Shown: positions 1 through 7,808, numbered from the stretch's first letter. The stretch is DNA of 64,000 nucleotides from JBJYKD01 sp049310025 (GCF_049310025.1 NZ_JBJYKD010000004.1:75639-139638), one strand, 5' to 3'. Made by a program: numbers and translations. The notes: a model not told the origin generated them from the letters alone.

Positions 1-1
1 A

Positions 2-835
2 TATGCCAAGCTGGAGTATTTTAATCCGGGAGGCAGCATAAAGGACAGGGCCGGTCTTTTCATGCTGGAAGAAGCTGAAAAACACGGCATGTTAAGACCG
101 GGTGCGACCATTATTGAGCCGACCGCCGGCAATACCGGTATCGGCATAGCACTGGCGGCGCTGAATAAGGGTTATAAGGTAATATTCGTGGTGCCCGAGA
201 AATTTTCTGAGGAAAAGCAGGAGCTTATGAAGGCTCTTGGTGCGGAAATCATTCACACCCCCACCGACAGGGGTATGGAAGGGGCCATTGAGAAGGCGCG
301 GGATTTAAGCCGGGAAATACCCGATTCTTTTATTCCAAACCAGTTTGAAAACCCGGCGAACCCGCTGGCCCACTACAAGACCACGGGTCCCGAGATTTAT
401 GAGCAGCTGGACGGGAAGGTGGATTATTTCGTGGCGGGCGTTGGCAGCGGAGGGACTTTTACGGGCGCCGTGAGGTACTTAAAAGAAAAAAATCCCAAAA
501 TTAAAGCTGTGGCCGTAGAACCGGAAGGTTCCATTCTGGGAGGAGGACCTAAAGGTTCTCACAAAACCGAAGGCATTGGCGTGGAATTTATACCGAAAAC
601 ACTGGATGTAAATCTAATAGATGAAGTGATTACCGTTTCGGATGAAGACGCCTTCAACATGGTGAAAGAACTGGCCAGAAGAGAAGGGCTTCTGGTAGGG
701 AGTTCTTCTGGAGCTGCTTTTTATGCGGCTTACCGAATTGCCGGGAGAATTACAGGCCCGGCCAATATTGTGACGATTTTCCCCGACGGCAGTGAAAGGT
801 ACCTGAGTAAAAAAATTTACCAGGGGGGTATTTAA
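2..835 (+). CDS. mccA: O-acetylserine-dependent cystathionine beta-synthase / cysteine synthase family (5'-truncated by the window edge)
   Basis: PLP-dependent beta-replacement enzyme expected to join O-acetylserine with homocysteine to give cystathionine, the first step of reverse transsulfuration in the cytosol. The reading frame is open from base 2, so the N terminus lies outside the window. Visible motifs are the PLP-lysine region NPGGSIKDR at the very start, the phosphate-binding SGNTG-type loop (TAGNTGIG) and the glycine-rich GVGSGGTFTG loop. The end of the protein lies 2 bases before mccB. Family membership is clear. The MccA rather than CysK label rests mainly on the mccB neighbour and on the VVPEKFSEEKQELMKALGA segment, which resembles Bacillus MccA as I remember it. 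Confidence 0.85.
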   Translation, partial: YAKLEYFNPGGSIKDRAGLFMLEEAEKHGMLRPGATIIEPTAGNTGIGIALAALNKGYKVIFVVPEKFSEEKQELMKALGAEIIHTPTDRGMEGAIEKARDLSREIPDSFIPNQFENPANPLAHYKTTGPEIYEQLDGKVDYFVAGVGSGGTFTGAVRYLKEKNPKIKAVAVEPEGSILGGGPKGSHKTEGIGVEFIPKTLDVNLIDEVITVSDEDAFNMVKELARREGLLVGSSSGAAFYAAYRIAGRITGPANIVTIFPDGSERYLSKKIYQGGI

Positions 836-837
836 CC

Positions 838-1971
838 GTGAGACCGGATACAAAGCTGCTTCACACGGGTTTTGAAACAGATGAAAAGACCGGGGCTGTG
901 AGCTATCCCATCTACCAGGTCTCCACCTACAGGCAGGAGGCTCCGGGAAAACACCTCGGATATGAATATTCCCGGACGGGTAATCCCTCTCGCGAAGCTC
1001 TGGAAAAGGTAATAGCAAGCCTGGAGGAGGGTAAAAGAGGTTTTGCTTTTGCCTCCGGGATGGCCGCTATTACGGCTGTCTTCATGCTCTTCTCAAAAGG
1101 AGATCATGTTATTGTATCCGATGACGTCTATGGCGGAACTTATCGGGTGTTGAGTAAGGTGTTCGACAGGATGGGGATTGAAGCCGCATATGTTGATACC
1201 ACTGACTTAACCTCTATAAAAAAGGCCATAAAGTCAAATACCAGGGCGGTGTTTATTGAAACCCCCACCAATCCCCTTCTCAAAATAACGGATATAAGGG
1301 CTGTGGCCGAACTTTGCGACACCCATAGTCTTTTACTGCTCGTGGACAACACCTTCATGACACCATACTGGCAAAAGCCCCTGTCACTGGGGGCCGATAT
1401 AGTAATCCATAGTGCCACAAAGTATCTGGGCGGTCACAGCGATGTGGTGGCCGGGCTTGCAGCCGTGAAGGATGAAGACCTGGGAGAAAAACTTCACTTC
1501 ATTCAGAATTCCACCGGAGGAGTCCTGGGGCCTTTCGATTCATGGCTTTTGATGAGAGGTATAAAGACCCTGGGCCTTCGTATGCAGCGCCATGAACAGA
1601 ACGCGAATGAGTTAGCCGGCTTTCTTACGACTCTGCCCCAGGTAAAAAAGGTATATTACCCTGGACTTCCAGAGCACCCCGGTCATGAAATTCAGAAGCG
1701 GCAGGCTGGGGGATTTGGCGGAATGATATCCTTTGAACTGGCATCCGAAGAACTGGCCGAAAAAATGCTCAGGAAACTAAAAATAATTACCCTGGCCGAA
1801 AGCCTGGGAGCTGTTGAAAGCCTGATAAGCCTTCCGGCGAGAATGACGCACGCTTCCATACCCGAAGAAGAGCGAAAAGCAAGGGGTATCAGCAATAGTC
1901 TGGTGCGCCTTTCGGTGGGAATAGAAGATGTACGGGACTTGAAAGATGACATTTTAACCGCCTTGAGCTGA
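838..1971 (+). CDS. mccB: Cystathionine gamma-lyase / trans-sulfuration family enzyme
   Basis: Cys/Met metabolism PLP enzyme (377 aa) that would cleave cystathionine to cysteine, ammonia and 2-oxobutyrate. The Schiff-base lysine sits in SATKYLGGHSD near residue 198, and the family signature DNTFMTPYWQKPL lies before it. The start is GTG with a run of G residues (AGGGGGG-like) about 9 bases upstream, and the gene follows mccA with a 2-base gap, so the two are almost certainly cotranscribed. It could act as a gamma-lyase or a gamma-synthase; the mccA pairing favours the lyase. A terminator hairpin follows at once. Confidence 0.88.
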   Translation: MRPDTKLLHTGFETDEKTGAVSYPIYQVSTYRQEAPGKHLGYEYSRTGNPSREALEKVIASLEEGKRGFAFASGMAAITAVFMLFSKGDHVIVSDDVYGGTYRVLSKVFDRMGIEAAYVDTTDLTSIKKAIKSNTRAVFIETPTNPLLKITDIRAVAELCDTHSLLLLVDNTFMTPYWQKPLSLGADIVIHSATKYLGGHSDVVAGLAAVKDEDLGEKLHFIQNSTGGVLGPFDSWLLMRGIKTLGLRMQRHEQNANELAGFLTTLPQVKKVYYPGLPEHPGHEIQKRQAGGFGGMISFELASEELAEKMLRKLKIITLAESLGAVESLISLPARMTHASIPEEERKARGISNSLVRLSVGIEDVRDLKDDILTALS

Positions 1972-2033
1972 GTTTATTAAACATGCCCGGAGTATGGGCC
2001 GGCATGGAGTGAAACAGAAAACATAAAAATAAG

Positions 2034-2060
2034 GCCCCCGTTGATGGGGGGCATTTTTTT
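2034..2060. terminator. Bidirectional intrinsic terminator between mccB and cotJC
   Basis: A 6-bp G/C stem (GCCCCC pairing with GGGGGC) with a 7-base loop is followed on the + strand by seven T residues. On the minus side it is flanked by an A-rich stretch, so it can stop both the mccB transcript and the convergent cotJ transcript. Confidence 0.8.
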
Positions 2061-2631
2061 AGAAAATATGTTTTCTGGTCATGTAGTCTCTAACAAGCAT
2101 CAATGTTTCTCCAAATCTCTGGAAATGCACCACTTCTCTTTCCCTGAGGAAAGACAGGGCGGCAACGACCCCGGCATCGTCGGTTAAGTTAATCAGGTGT
2201 TCATAGGTGGTGCGGGCTTTCTGTTCGGCCGCCAAATCTTCGTGCAGGTCTGTGATGGGATCGCCGGTCGCTTGGATATATGCGGCCGTCCAGGGAACCC
2301 CCGCCGCATCATGGGGGTAAAGCGCATGGTCGTGCTGGGCGTAGTGGTCGCCGATACCCGCTCTGCGCAGTTGTTCCGGCGTGGCCCCATCGGTGAGCTT
2401 GTATATCAAAGTTCCTATTATTTCCCAGTGAGCCAGCTCTTCGGTGCCTATATCCGTTAAAACAGCCTTGGCCTGGGCTATGGGCATGGTATAGCGCTGA
2501 GTAAGGTATCTGACGGCGGCCGAAAGCTCGCTGTCCGGCCCTCCGTACTGGGCAAAAAGGTATTTGGCCATCCCCAGGTCTACGCGGCTGACGTTTGCCG
2601 GGTATTCGAGCTTTTTCTCATAGTACCACAT
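2059..2631 (-). CDS. cotJC: Spore coat protein CotJC / manganese catalase
   Basis: Di-manganese catalase of the ferritin-like fold (190 aa) that decomposes hydrogen peroxide; in Bacillus and Clostridium relatives it is a spore-coat-associated protein. Likely metal ligands are visible: E35, E65 and H68 in EELAHWE, E136 in AAEQKAR, and E166 with H169 in EREVVHF. The length matches the short CotJC type. It is the last gene of the cotJA-cotJB-cotJC run on the minus strand, with a GGGGGTG ribosome-binding site. Function in oxygen defence of the spore is inferred from the family. Confidence 0.93.
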   Translation of the reverse strand: MWYYEKKLEYPANVSRVDLGMAKYLFAQYGGPDSELSAAVRYLTQRYTMPIAQAKAVLTDIGTEELAHWEIIGTLIYKLTDGATPEQLRRAGIGDHYAQHDHALYPHDAAGVPWTAAYIQATGDPITDLHEDLAAEQKARTTYEHLINLTDDAGVVAALSFLREREVVHFQRFGETLMLVRDYMTRKHIF

Positions 2632-2646
2632 TTGCCTTCACCCCCG

Positions 2647-2901
2647 TTAATATCTTATTTCCCAGGGCCACGGATCGCTGATATACTGGTACGGGTACTG
2701 CGATATGGAATCAAGCTTTAGCGGTCCGAACCTTTCCTCATAAATGGCTTTTAGCTGATGCGACCTTCTTGCGAGCCTGCTGTGGTCCTCTAAAGCTCTC
2801 CTGTCGTCGGGGTGAGTATCAAGAAAAAGAGCAAGTTCGTATACGGCGAAATCAACAGCCTGTATTTCCGTCAAAAGATTTATCATTTCCGGAATTTGCA
2901 T
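2647..2901 (-). CDS. cotJB: Spore coat protein CotJB
   Basis: An 84-aa protein of the CotJB family, a small coat component that accompanies CotJC. The N-terminal helix (MINLLTEIQAVDFAVYELALFLDTHP) and the C-terminal aromatic tail ending in DPWPWE are typical. The ATG is preceded by a good GGAGGTG ribosome-binding site. It sits 15 bases upstream of cotJC and 21 bases downstream of cotJA, so the three form one operon. Confidence 0.9.
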   Translation of the reverse strand: MQIPEMINLLTEIQAVDFAVYELALFLDTHPDDRRALEDHSRLARRSHQLKAIYEERFGPLKLDSISQYPYQYISDPWPWEIRY

Positions 2902-2922
2902 GTTTTACACCTCCACCAAATA

Positions 2923-3093
2923 TTATACGGCGGTTCTCGGCGGGTAAGGCCTGTAAAGCTCGGGAAAAATGGTTCCATTGATTAACGCTGTTCTGAGATC
3001 AAAGGTTTCTCCGTACATCTGGCTGGGGATGTAGGCCTCCGCCAATCTCATGTCCATATGCAAATCCCTTTGCAGGTCATTATGTTCGGACAT
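2923..3093 (-). CDS. cotJA: Spore coat associated protein CotJA (56 aa)
   Basis: A short ORF read on the reverse strand encodes MSEHNDLQRDLHMDMRLAEA followed by a CotJA core containing YIPSQMYGE and the signature GTIFPELYRPY, ending in PPRTAV. The start ATG is preceded by a GGGGAGGAAT ribosome-binding site. At 56 residues it is shorter than many CotJA proteins, mainly at the N terminus. Position directly upstream of cotJB and cotJC supports the call. It is expected to be a structural coat component needed with CotJC. Confidence 0.88.
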   Translation of the reverse strand: MSEHNDLQRDLHMDMRLAEAYIPSQMYGETFDLRTALINGTIFPELYRPYPPRTAV

Positions 3094-3212
3094 TCTTATT
3101 CCTCCCCGTCAAGATTTTCTGTTTGCGCCATCAACGTAATAATTTCAGCAGAAAGTGGTAAAGTTGTCAGCATCTTTCAATACTATATTATGCGAGCCCG
3201 GTGTTTTCAGTT

Positions 3213-3245
3213 ACAAATAAATAACCGGCGGAGAATTCCGCCGGT
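3213..3245 (-). terminator. Intrinsic terminator of the cysK operon
   Basis: A perfect 9-bp inverted repeat (ACCGGCGGA and TCCGCCGGT, loop GAAT, 3224-3245) lies just past the cysK stop on the minus strand and is followed in that direction by a T-rich tract. Confidence 0.8.
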
Positions 3246-3255
3246 TTTGGTAATT

Positions 3256-4197
3256 TCATTCTTCAGGGAACAGCCCTTCTACGCTGAGATACCGCTCGCC
3301 GGTATCGGGAAGTATGGTGACGACCAGTTTTCCCGGTCCCAGTTCTTCGGCAATCTTTTGAGCCGCGAATACCGCCGCTCCAGAGGATATTCCCGCAAGG
3401 ATCCCTTCTTTTGTAGAAAGCTTTTGAGCGGTTTCGAAAGCATCCTGGTTGCTTACGGTTATTATCCTGTCGACGAGAGAAAGATCCAGCACTCCGGGGA
3501 CAAAGCCCGCCCCGATACCCTGTATCTTGTGAGGGGAGGGTTTGCCTCCAGAAAGCACCGGTGATGCCGCAGGTTCTACAGCTACAATTTTAACTTGGGG
3601 GATTTCCTTTTTTAAAACCCTTGCAACACCGGTTATGGTGCCTCCGGTTCCCACGCCGGCCACAAAAGCGTCGAGCCTGCCACCGGTCTGGCTCAGGATT
3701 TCGCGGGCCGTTGTCGCCTCGTGGATGGCGGGATTGGCGGGATTGTCAAATTGTTGGGGCATAAAATAGTCCTTGTGCTTCTTCACCAGCTCCATCGCCC
3801 TGTCCACCGCGCCTTTCATCCCGAGCTCCGGTGGGGTGAGCACGAAATCCGCACCGTAGGCCTTAAACAGTTTCCGGCGCTCAATGCTCATAGAAGAAGG
3901 CATTACAAGAAGGAGCCGGTAACCCTTTACGGCGCAGACCATGGCAAGACCTATGCCCGTGTTACCGCTGGTGGGTTCAACCACTGTGTATCCAGGTTTG
4001 AGCAGACCTTTTTCTTCGGCGTCCCGTATCATGCTGTAAGCGATACGGTCTTTTACGCTGCCGCCGGGATTGAAAGATTCCAATTTCCCCGCTATGGTGG
4101 CACCACCCGGGGGTGACAGCCTCGAAAGTTTAACCATAGGAGTGGCACCTATCAGCTCAATTACAGAGTTACAAATTCCGCTTATTTTGGCGGTCAT
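3256..4197 (-). CDS. cysK: Cysteine synthase A (O-acetylserine sulfhydrylase)
   Basis: PLP enzyme (313 aa) that makes L-cysteine from O-acetylserine and sulfide. It has the PLP lysine in NPGGSVKDR (around residue 50), the SGNTGIGLA substrate loop, the GVGTGGTITG phosphate loop and the C-terminal LPDTGERYLS motif, all canonical. It lies 15 bases downstream of the E1-like gene and shares its promoter. That pairing raises the possibility that sulfur reaches this enzyme through an activated carrier protein rather than as free sulfide, but no ThiS/MoaD-like carrier is seen in the window. Confidence 0.93.
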   Translation of the reverse strand: MTAKISGICNSVIELIGATPMVKLSRLSPPGGATIAGKLESFNPGGSVKDRIAYSMIRDAEEKGLLKPGYTVVEPTSGNTGIGLAMVCAVKGYRLLLVMPSSMSIERRKLFKAYGADFVLTPPELGMKGAVDRAMELVKKHKDYFMPQQFDNPANPAIHEATTAREILSQTGGRLDAFVAGVGTGGTITGVARVLKKEIPQVKIVAVEPAASPVLSGGKPSPHKIQGIGAGFVPGVLDLSLVDRIITVSNQDAFETAQKLSTKEGILAGISSGAAVFAAQKIAEELGPGKLVVTILPDTGERYLSVEGLFPEE

Positions 4198-4212
4198 ATC
4201 AAGAACTCCTTT

Positions 4213-5652
4213 CTATTGATCTGAACAATTGTACTCGTATTCTTTTAATTGTGTGATGGAAGGACGCCGGCCGCACAGTGGGCAGCTTTCATCTTTATTG
4301 AAACCGGCCGTCCGAAATTCCACGTCAAGAGCGTCATAAATTAGCAGACGGTTTTTTAGCAACTTTCCCCTTTCGGTTATTATTTTTACCGTTTCCGCGG
4401 CCTGTATGAAGCCCATTACACCTGGTACGGGCCCCAGAATCCCGGCTTCGGAACATGAGGGAACACTACCCGCCGGAGGCATTTCCGGGAAAACGCAGCG
4501 ATAGCAGGGCCCATCGCCGGGGATTATGGTCATTCCCAGACCGTTAAAGCGCAATACTCCGGCTTCAACCAGGGGTTTTTTACCAAAAAAGCATGCGTCG
4601 TTCAGTAAAAAACGGGTGGGAAGATTATCCACCGCACTTACAACCACATCAAAATCGCGTATGATATCCATGGCATTGGCCTCTGTAAAGCGGGTACCGT
4701 AAGTGATTGTATTTACACCCGGATTCAGCTTTTTCAAAAAATATTCGGCCGATTTTGCTTTGGGTGTCCCGATACGGCTGGTGGAGTGCAGTATCTGGCG
4801 GTTCAGGTTGCTTATTTCCACATTGTCGCTGTCCACAAGACCGAGGGTTCCCACTCCGGCTAAAGTCAACGCGTAGGCCGCGGGGGAACCAAGGCCACCT
4901 GTGCCGACTATAAGAACCTTCGATTGGGCAAGCTTTGATTTTTTATCGGCTTCAGGATGGGTTGGTGTATCGTATTCAGGAAATGCGCTTTCATACGTGT
5001 TTGTAAACTCCATGGATAACAGATCAAAACCCATGGGTATTTCCGGGGCTTTGCCCAGATTCAAACAGAGTTTTATCACCTCTATAGCCGCCAGAGCTCC
5101 CAGAAGGCAGCAAGAAAGAATGCCTCCCGCAGAAAAAAAATCTTTGACCGGCTTTTTACAAAGATTTTTACACGCATCCATGGTTATAGAGGTCCGCCCT
5201 TTAAAAACCCAGATCCAACCCTCCCAGGGCATTTGAAGGGCCACGACCGTGGGCGAACCAATCCCGGTCGCTGTTATTGAAGAATTTTCCTCCAGCCAGT
5301 CGGCTATGAAGTCGGGTCCGCCCAGTATAACCCTGAAAAATGGCTCTCCGGCATTTTTATCGAGTGAGGGGCCAATTGATTTCGATGGTATATTTTCCAC
5401 AAGAACATCCGGATTTAAATCTCTTAAATTCTCAAGTATCTCACCGGCGCCTTCTTCGCCCCGTTGAAAACCGCAGACTATATGCCCTATTCCCGATGCC
5501 GCAAGGTAATAAAGCAAAGGGGCGGTGGCCTCCGCCGTTTCCCCGAAAACCTGCACACCGCACTCCAGCAACTTTTTTTGCCCTGCACCGCTAATTTCAG
5601 GCATAATAATGTGCCTCATGTACCGGTAGATTTGCTCTTTTGGCAGTATCAA
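4213..5652 (-). CDS. Two-domain ThiF/MoeB-like E1 enzyme (pseudo-E1 plus active E1)
   Basis: A 479-aa protein made of two ThiF/MoeB/HesA-type units. Residues 1-220 begin with the E1 arginine-finger motif RYMRHI (10-15) and end in a crossover-type helix (near 176-200), but the nucleotide loop is replaced by FGETAE, so this half should not bind ATP. Residues 240-479 have the intact loop GTGGLG (250-255), the NLNRQ arginine (285), the acidic VDNLPTR (342), a conserved Cys400 and zinc pairs C383/C386 and C457/C460, but lack an RYxRHI start. The halves are complementary. The expected reaction is adenylation and sulfur loading of a carrier protein. It is first in an operon with cysK. The substrate carrier is unknown. 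Confidence 0.8.
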   Translation of the reverse strand: MILPKEQIYRYMRHIIMPEISGAGQKKLLECGVQVFGETAEATAPLLYYLAASGIGHIVCGFQRGEEGAGEILENLRDLNPDVLVENIPSKSIGPSLDKNAGEPFFRVILGGPDFIADWLEENSSITATGIGSPTVVALQMPWEGWIWVFKGRTSITMDACKNLCKKPVKDFFSAGGILSCCLLGALAAIEVIKLCLNLGKAPEIPMGFDLLSMEFTNTYESAFPEYDTPTHPEADKKSKLAQSKVLIVGTGGLGSPAAYALTLAGVGTLGLVDSDNVEISNLNRQILHSTSRIGTPKAKSAEYFLKKLNPGVNTITYGTRFTEANAMDIIRDFDVVVSAVDNLPTRFLLNDACFFGKKPLVEAGVLRFNGLGMTIIPGDGPCYRCVFPEMPPAGSVPSCSEAGILGPVPGVMGFIQAAETVKIITERGKLLKNRLLIYDALDVEFRTAGFNKDESCPLCGRRPSITQLKEYEYNCSDQ

Positions 5653-5715
5653 CGGTCCTCCCCCCGCAAAAATGATCCCATATTCACGTATGTAGATAGA
5701 TTTACTTTACATTAT

Positions 5716-5743
5716 TTTATACCCGGCAGCTGAATTGTGTCAA
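5716..5743 (-). promoter_or_regulatory. Sigma-A promoter of the E1-like/cysK operon
   Basis: Read on the minus strand: TTGACA (5738-5743), a 16-base spacer, then TATAAA (5716-5721); a TAAAAT hexamer at 18-base spacing overlaps it. It lies about 65 bases upstream of the E1-like start codon. Confidence 0.7.
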
Positions 5744-5798
5744 TTTAAAATTTTTATCCCCAAATCACGGAATAACTATACGGCAGATCAGGAGAATC

Positions 5799-5827
5799 TT
5801 GACTGCGAGGAAAAAATGATGTAAACT
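5799..5827 (+). promoter_or_regulatory. Promoter of copZ
   Basis: TTGACT (5799-5804), a 17-base spacer and TAAACT (5822-5827). The expected start of transcription falls in or next to the CsoR-like dyad just downstream. Confidence 0.6.
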
Positions 5828-5831
5828 AATT

Positions 5832-5848
5832 ATACCCCCATGGAGTAT
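5832..5848 (+). promoter_or_regulatory. Candidate CsoR (copper-sensing repressor) operator
   Basis: A 17-bp imperfect palindrome, ATACCCCCATGGAGTAT, with ATAC...GTAT ends and a C-run/G-run core. It closely resembles the CsoR sites known upstream of copZA in Bacillus. It sits 4 bases after the -10 hexamer, where a bound repressor would block transcription, and the downstream gene is a copper chaperone. The csoR gene itself is not in the window. Confidence 0.6.
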
Positions 5849-5973
5849 AGGCGCCTCTGGTTCAAAAATTGTATTGCAGGCTCTTCAGGGTATTTTTAAA
5901 TTTCCCGCGGGGGATTATATAAATACAGGAATCTATTTAATTTAGACCCATGATTATTGCAGGAGGAATGAAA

Positions 5974-6210
5974 ATGTCACATTGCAATTGTGGTCCGGTA
6001 AGGTCCGATGTAACATTAAATGTTTCCGGGATGTCGTGCGCACACTGCAAAAAGGCCATAGAGACTTCGGTAAGCATCCTGCCTGGAGTTTCGAAAGTGG
6101 AAGCCCACGTTCAAGACGGTAAGGTGGATATATCCTTTGATCCTTCCAGAGTCAGCCTGGAGGACATCAAAAAGGCCATCGAGGATGCTGGGTATGACGT
6201 GCAGGATTGA
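5974..6210 (+). CDS. copZ: CopZ-like copper chaperone (heavy-metal-associated domain)
   Basis: A 78-aa HMA-domain protein with the metal-binding motif GMSCAHC and the expected ferredoxin-like pattern (VSKVEAHVQDGKVDISFD, then IKKAIEDAGYDV). It should carry Cu(I) in the cytosol to a P-type ATPase. I place the start at the ATG at 5974, 7 bases after an AGGAGG ribosome-binding site; an in-frame ATG at 5950 lies before that site. The N terminus MSHCNCG adds a CxC pair and a histidine that are not part of the standard CopZ core and could bind extra metal. No copA ATPase is adjacent. Confidence 0.88.
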   Translation: MSHCNCGPVRSDVTLNVSGMSCAHCKKAIETSVSILPGVSKVEAHVQDGKVDISFDPSRVSLEDIKKAIEDAGYDVQD

Positions 6211-6259
6211 ATGGCTTTGAAGCTTTTGGACTGAATTTTGTTCCAGAGGTGGAAAAATC

Positions 6260-6451
6260 ATGGAAAAAGGCTCTGATAAAGAGGTGAGCGGAGAGGAGAA
6301 CCGGCGAGGCAGCAGGAGAAGGGAAGAAAAGGGGAGCCTTTTAAAAGGTTTTTTTCAAAGCGGTGAAAATTGCGTCCCGAATCTGAGCGCAAAATCAGAA
6401 GAACTGGCGGGGATACTTGAGAGGGAGGCGCATGAAAAGAAAAAGGGATAG
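6260..6451 (+). CDS. Small charged hypothetical protein downstream of copZ
   Basis: A 63-aa ORF preceded by AGAGGTGG about 6 bases before its ATG. It is very rich in Glu, Lys and Arg (for example EENRRGSRRREEKGSLLKGFF) with no recognisable domain, no signal peptide and one cysteine. It lies 49 bases after copZ and could be on the same transcript. I do not recognise it, and the low complexity means it may not be a real gene. Confidence 0.35.
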   Translation: MEKGSDKEVSGEENRRGSRRREEKGSLLKGFFQSGENCVPNLSAKSEELAGILEREAHEKKKG

Positions 6452-6814
6452 ATCTAAAGATTAGACAAATGCACATTTCTGATGAGATATTTTCAGATAT
6501 GCAGAATGAATGCTATTTATGTTTATGAAAGATTTTATGAGGTTATGATTCAAACAAAATTTGTTCAATCCTTCCCTTGTGTTACAACCTCATAAAGTCT
6601 TTTTTTATTGGTTGAATTTACCCCCGAATTGACCCCGAAAACAAACGGTTCTGCAACAGTCGACCACAAATAGCAGCACCGTCAGGGGGTCGGCTCTAAA
6701 GTGAAGGGTGGGAAAAGGGCATCAAAAGCCTTCAGCATTAGGGATTTTTACCACTTGTCTTGGTTGGAATAAAATGTTACACTAAGCTTAGATTGTAGCA
6801 GGCAGGGATTTTTT
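6452..6814 (+). other. Intergenic region of about 360 bases between the copZ unit and the NusG-II gene
   Basis: The stretch holds a long hairpin (6528-6602, listed separately). A 37-codon ORF from 6482 has no ribosome-binding site. I see no supported gene, tRNA or known riboswitch. The part from about 6620 to 6740 is more GC-rich than the first half and is not explained. Confidence 0.6.
6528..6606 (+). terminator. Long hairpin followed by a T tract
   Basis: The arms at 6528-6544 and 6586-6602 pair over 17 bases with one wobble position (AAAGATTTTATGAGGTT against AACCTCATAAAGTCTTT). A T tract follows. The 41-base loop holds a second near-palindrome centred on AACAAAATTTGTT. It may terminate the copZ transcript, but the nested form is unusual for a plain terminator. 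Confidence 0.55.
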
Positions 6815-7198
6815 ATGCTTACAAAAGGCGACAGAATTTTGATAGCATTTATTTTGTTGAGCGCGTTTTTGATTTTTGCGGGATTTCACGTATACGGGTT
6901 CTCCGGAAGCAAAACCTATGCAATCATAGAGATTAACGGCCAGCCTTATCAAAAGATTTCGTTGGGTGAAAACGGGCCCAGACTCCGGGTCAAAGTCCCC
7001 GTGCCTCTGGGGGAAAACATTGTGGAGGTCGACAGGAATCGGGTGAGGATGATGTATGCGGACTGTCCTGACAAGGATTGCGTGAGGCAGGGGTGGATCA
7101 GCCGCCCGGGTCAGATGCTTGTATGCCTTCCAAACCGAATGGTGGTAAAAATTGAGAGTGACAGAGGAACACGAAACCCTGATATGATAAGTTTTTAA
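6815..7198 (+). CDS. NusG domain II-containing protein
   Basis: A 127-aa protein with one N-terminal membrane segment (ILIAFILLSAFLIFAGFHVYGF, residues 8-29) and an outside beta-rich domain of the NusG_II family, ending in the conserved MYADCPDKDCVRQGWIS stretch with two cysteines, then a hydrophobic strand. The family is common in Firmicutes beside Gx transporter genes, as here; its job is unknown. AGGCAGGGA lies before the ATG. It seems to head the unit that runs into maf and radC. Confidence 0.8.
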   Translation: MLTKGDRILIAFILLSAFLIFAGFHVYGFSGSKTYAIIEINGQPYQKISLGENGPRLRVKVPVPLGENIVEVDRNRVRMMYADCPDKDCVRQGWISRPGQMLVCLPNRMVVKIESDRGTRNPDMISF

Positions 7199-7247
7199 AA
7201 CAACCATATCGTGGAAGGCATTCCGTTTTTACTGTATGGAAGGATGA

Positions 7248-7808
7248 ATGAGATTGGAACGCTACCACAAAATGGTATACCTTTCGCTCCTGGTAACATT
7301 TGGTATAGTGCTGCACATCATCGAAAACATGATACCGGTGCCATTTCCCGTGCCGGGGGCCAAGATTGGTCTGGCTAATATTATTTCGCTTTTGGCCATA
7401 GTGCTCTATGGGTGGAAAGAGGGTCTAACGGTTAATATCCTTCGCTGCATAATAGGGTCATTCCTGGTAGGTTCCATGTCAAGCCTGCTGTACAGTCTTG
7501 CGGGAGCTGTATCGAGCACTCTGATGATGGCGCTGATTTACGAATACTTCAAAAACACCTTTAGTCTTGCCGGAATAAGCATAATTGGAGGAATAACTCA
7601 TAATATAGCTCAGATTACTGTTGCAAGCATTATGCTCTCTACTTTCGGACTTTACGTCTACCTGCCCTTTTTAATGATTGTAGGCCTGTTCACCGGATTT
7701 TTTACCGGCATCGCGGCCATTTTCATAAGACACAATCTTTTTGCTACTCTAATGAAATTTGAAATACCGGGGGAGGAGAGGAAGTATAATGAAACGAAAT
7801 TATCGTAG
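7248..7808 (+). CDS. Gx transporter family protein (heptaprenyl diphosphate synthase component I-like)
   Basis: An integral membrane protein of 186 aa with about five hydrophobic segments and the family motif PVPGAKIGLANIISLLAI, in which glycine and small residues line a substrate path as in ECF-type S components. Databases name this family Gx transporter or heptaprenyl diphosphate synthase component I; the substrate is not established. The start has a GGAAGGA box a short distance upstream. It follows the NusG-II gene, a pairing conserved in many Firmicutes. Confidence 0.8.
   Translation: MRLERYHKMVYLSLLVTFGIVLHIIENMIPVPFPVPGAKIGLANIISLLAIVLYGWKEGLTVNILRCIIGSFLVGSMSSLLYSLAGAVSSTLMMALIYEYFKNTFSLAGISIIGGITHNIAQITVASIMLSTFGLYVYLPFLMIVGLFTGFFTGIAAIFIRHNLFATLMKFEIPGEERKYNETKLS

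Noticed and set aside
3094..3223. A sigma-E promoter for the cotJ operon
   Set aside because: AT-rich stretches are present, but I could not find both boxes with the right spacing.
6482..6595. A 37-codon ORF in the copZ to NusG-II gap
   Set aside because: No ribosome-binding site, and it runs through the stem of the long hairpin.
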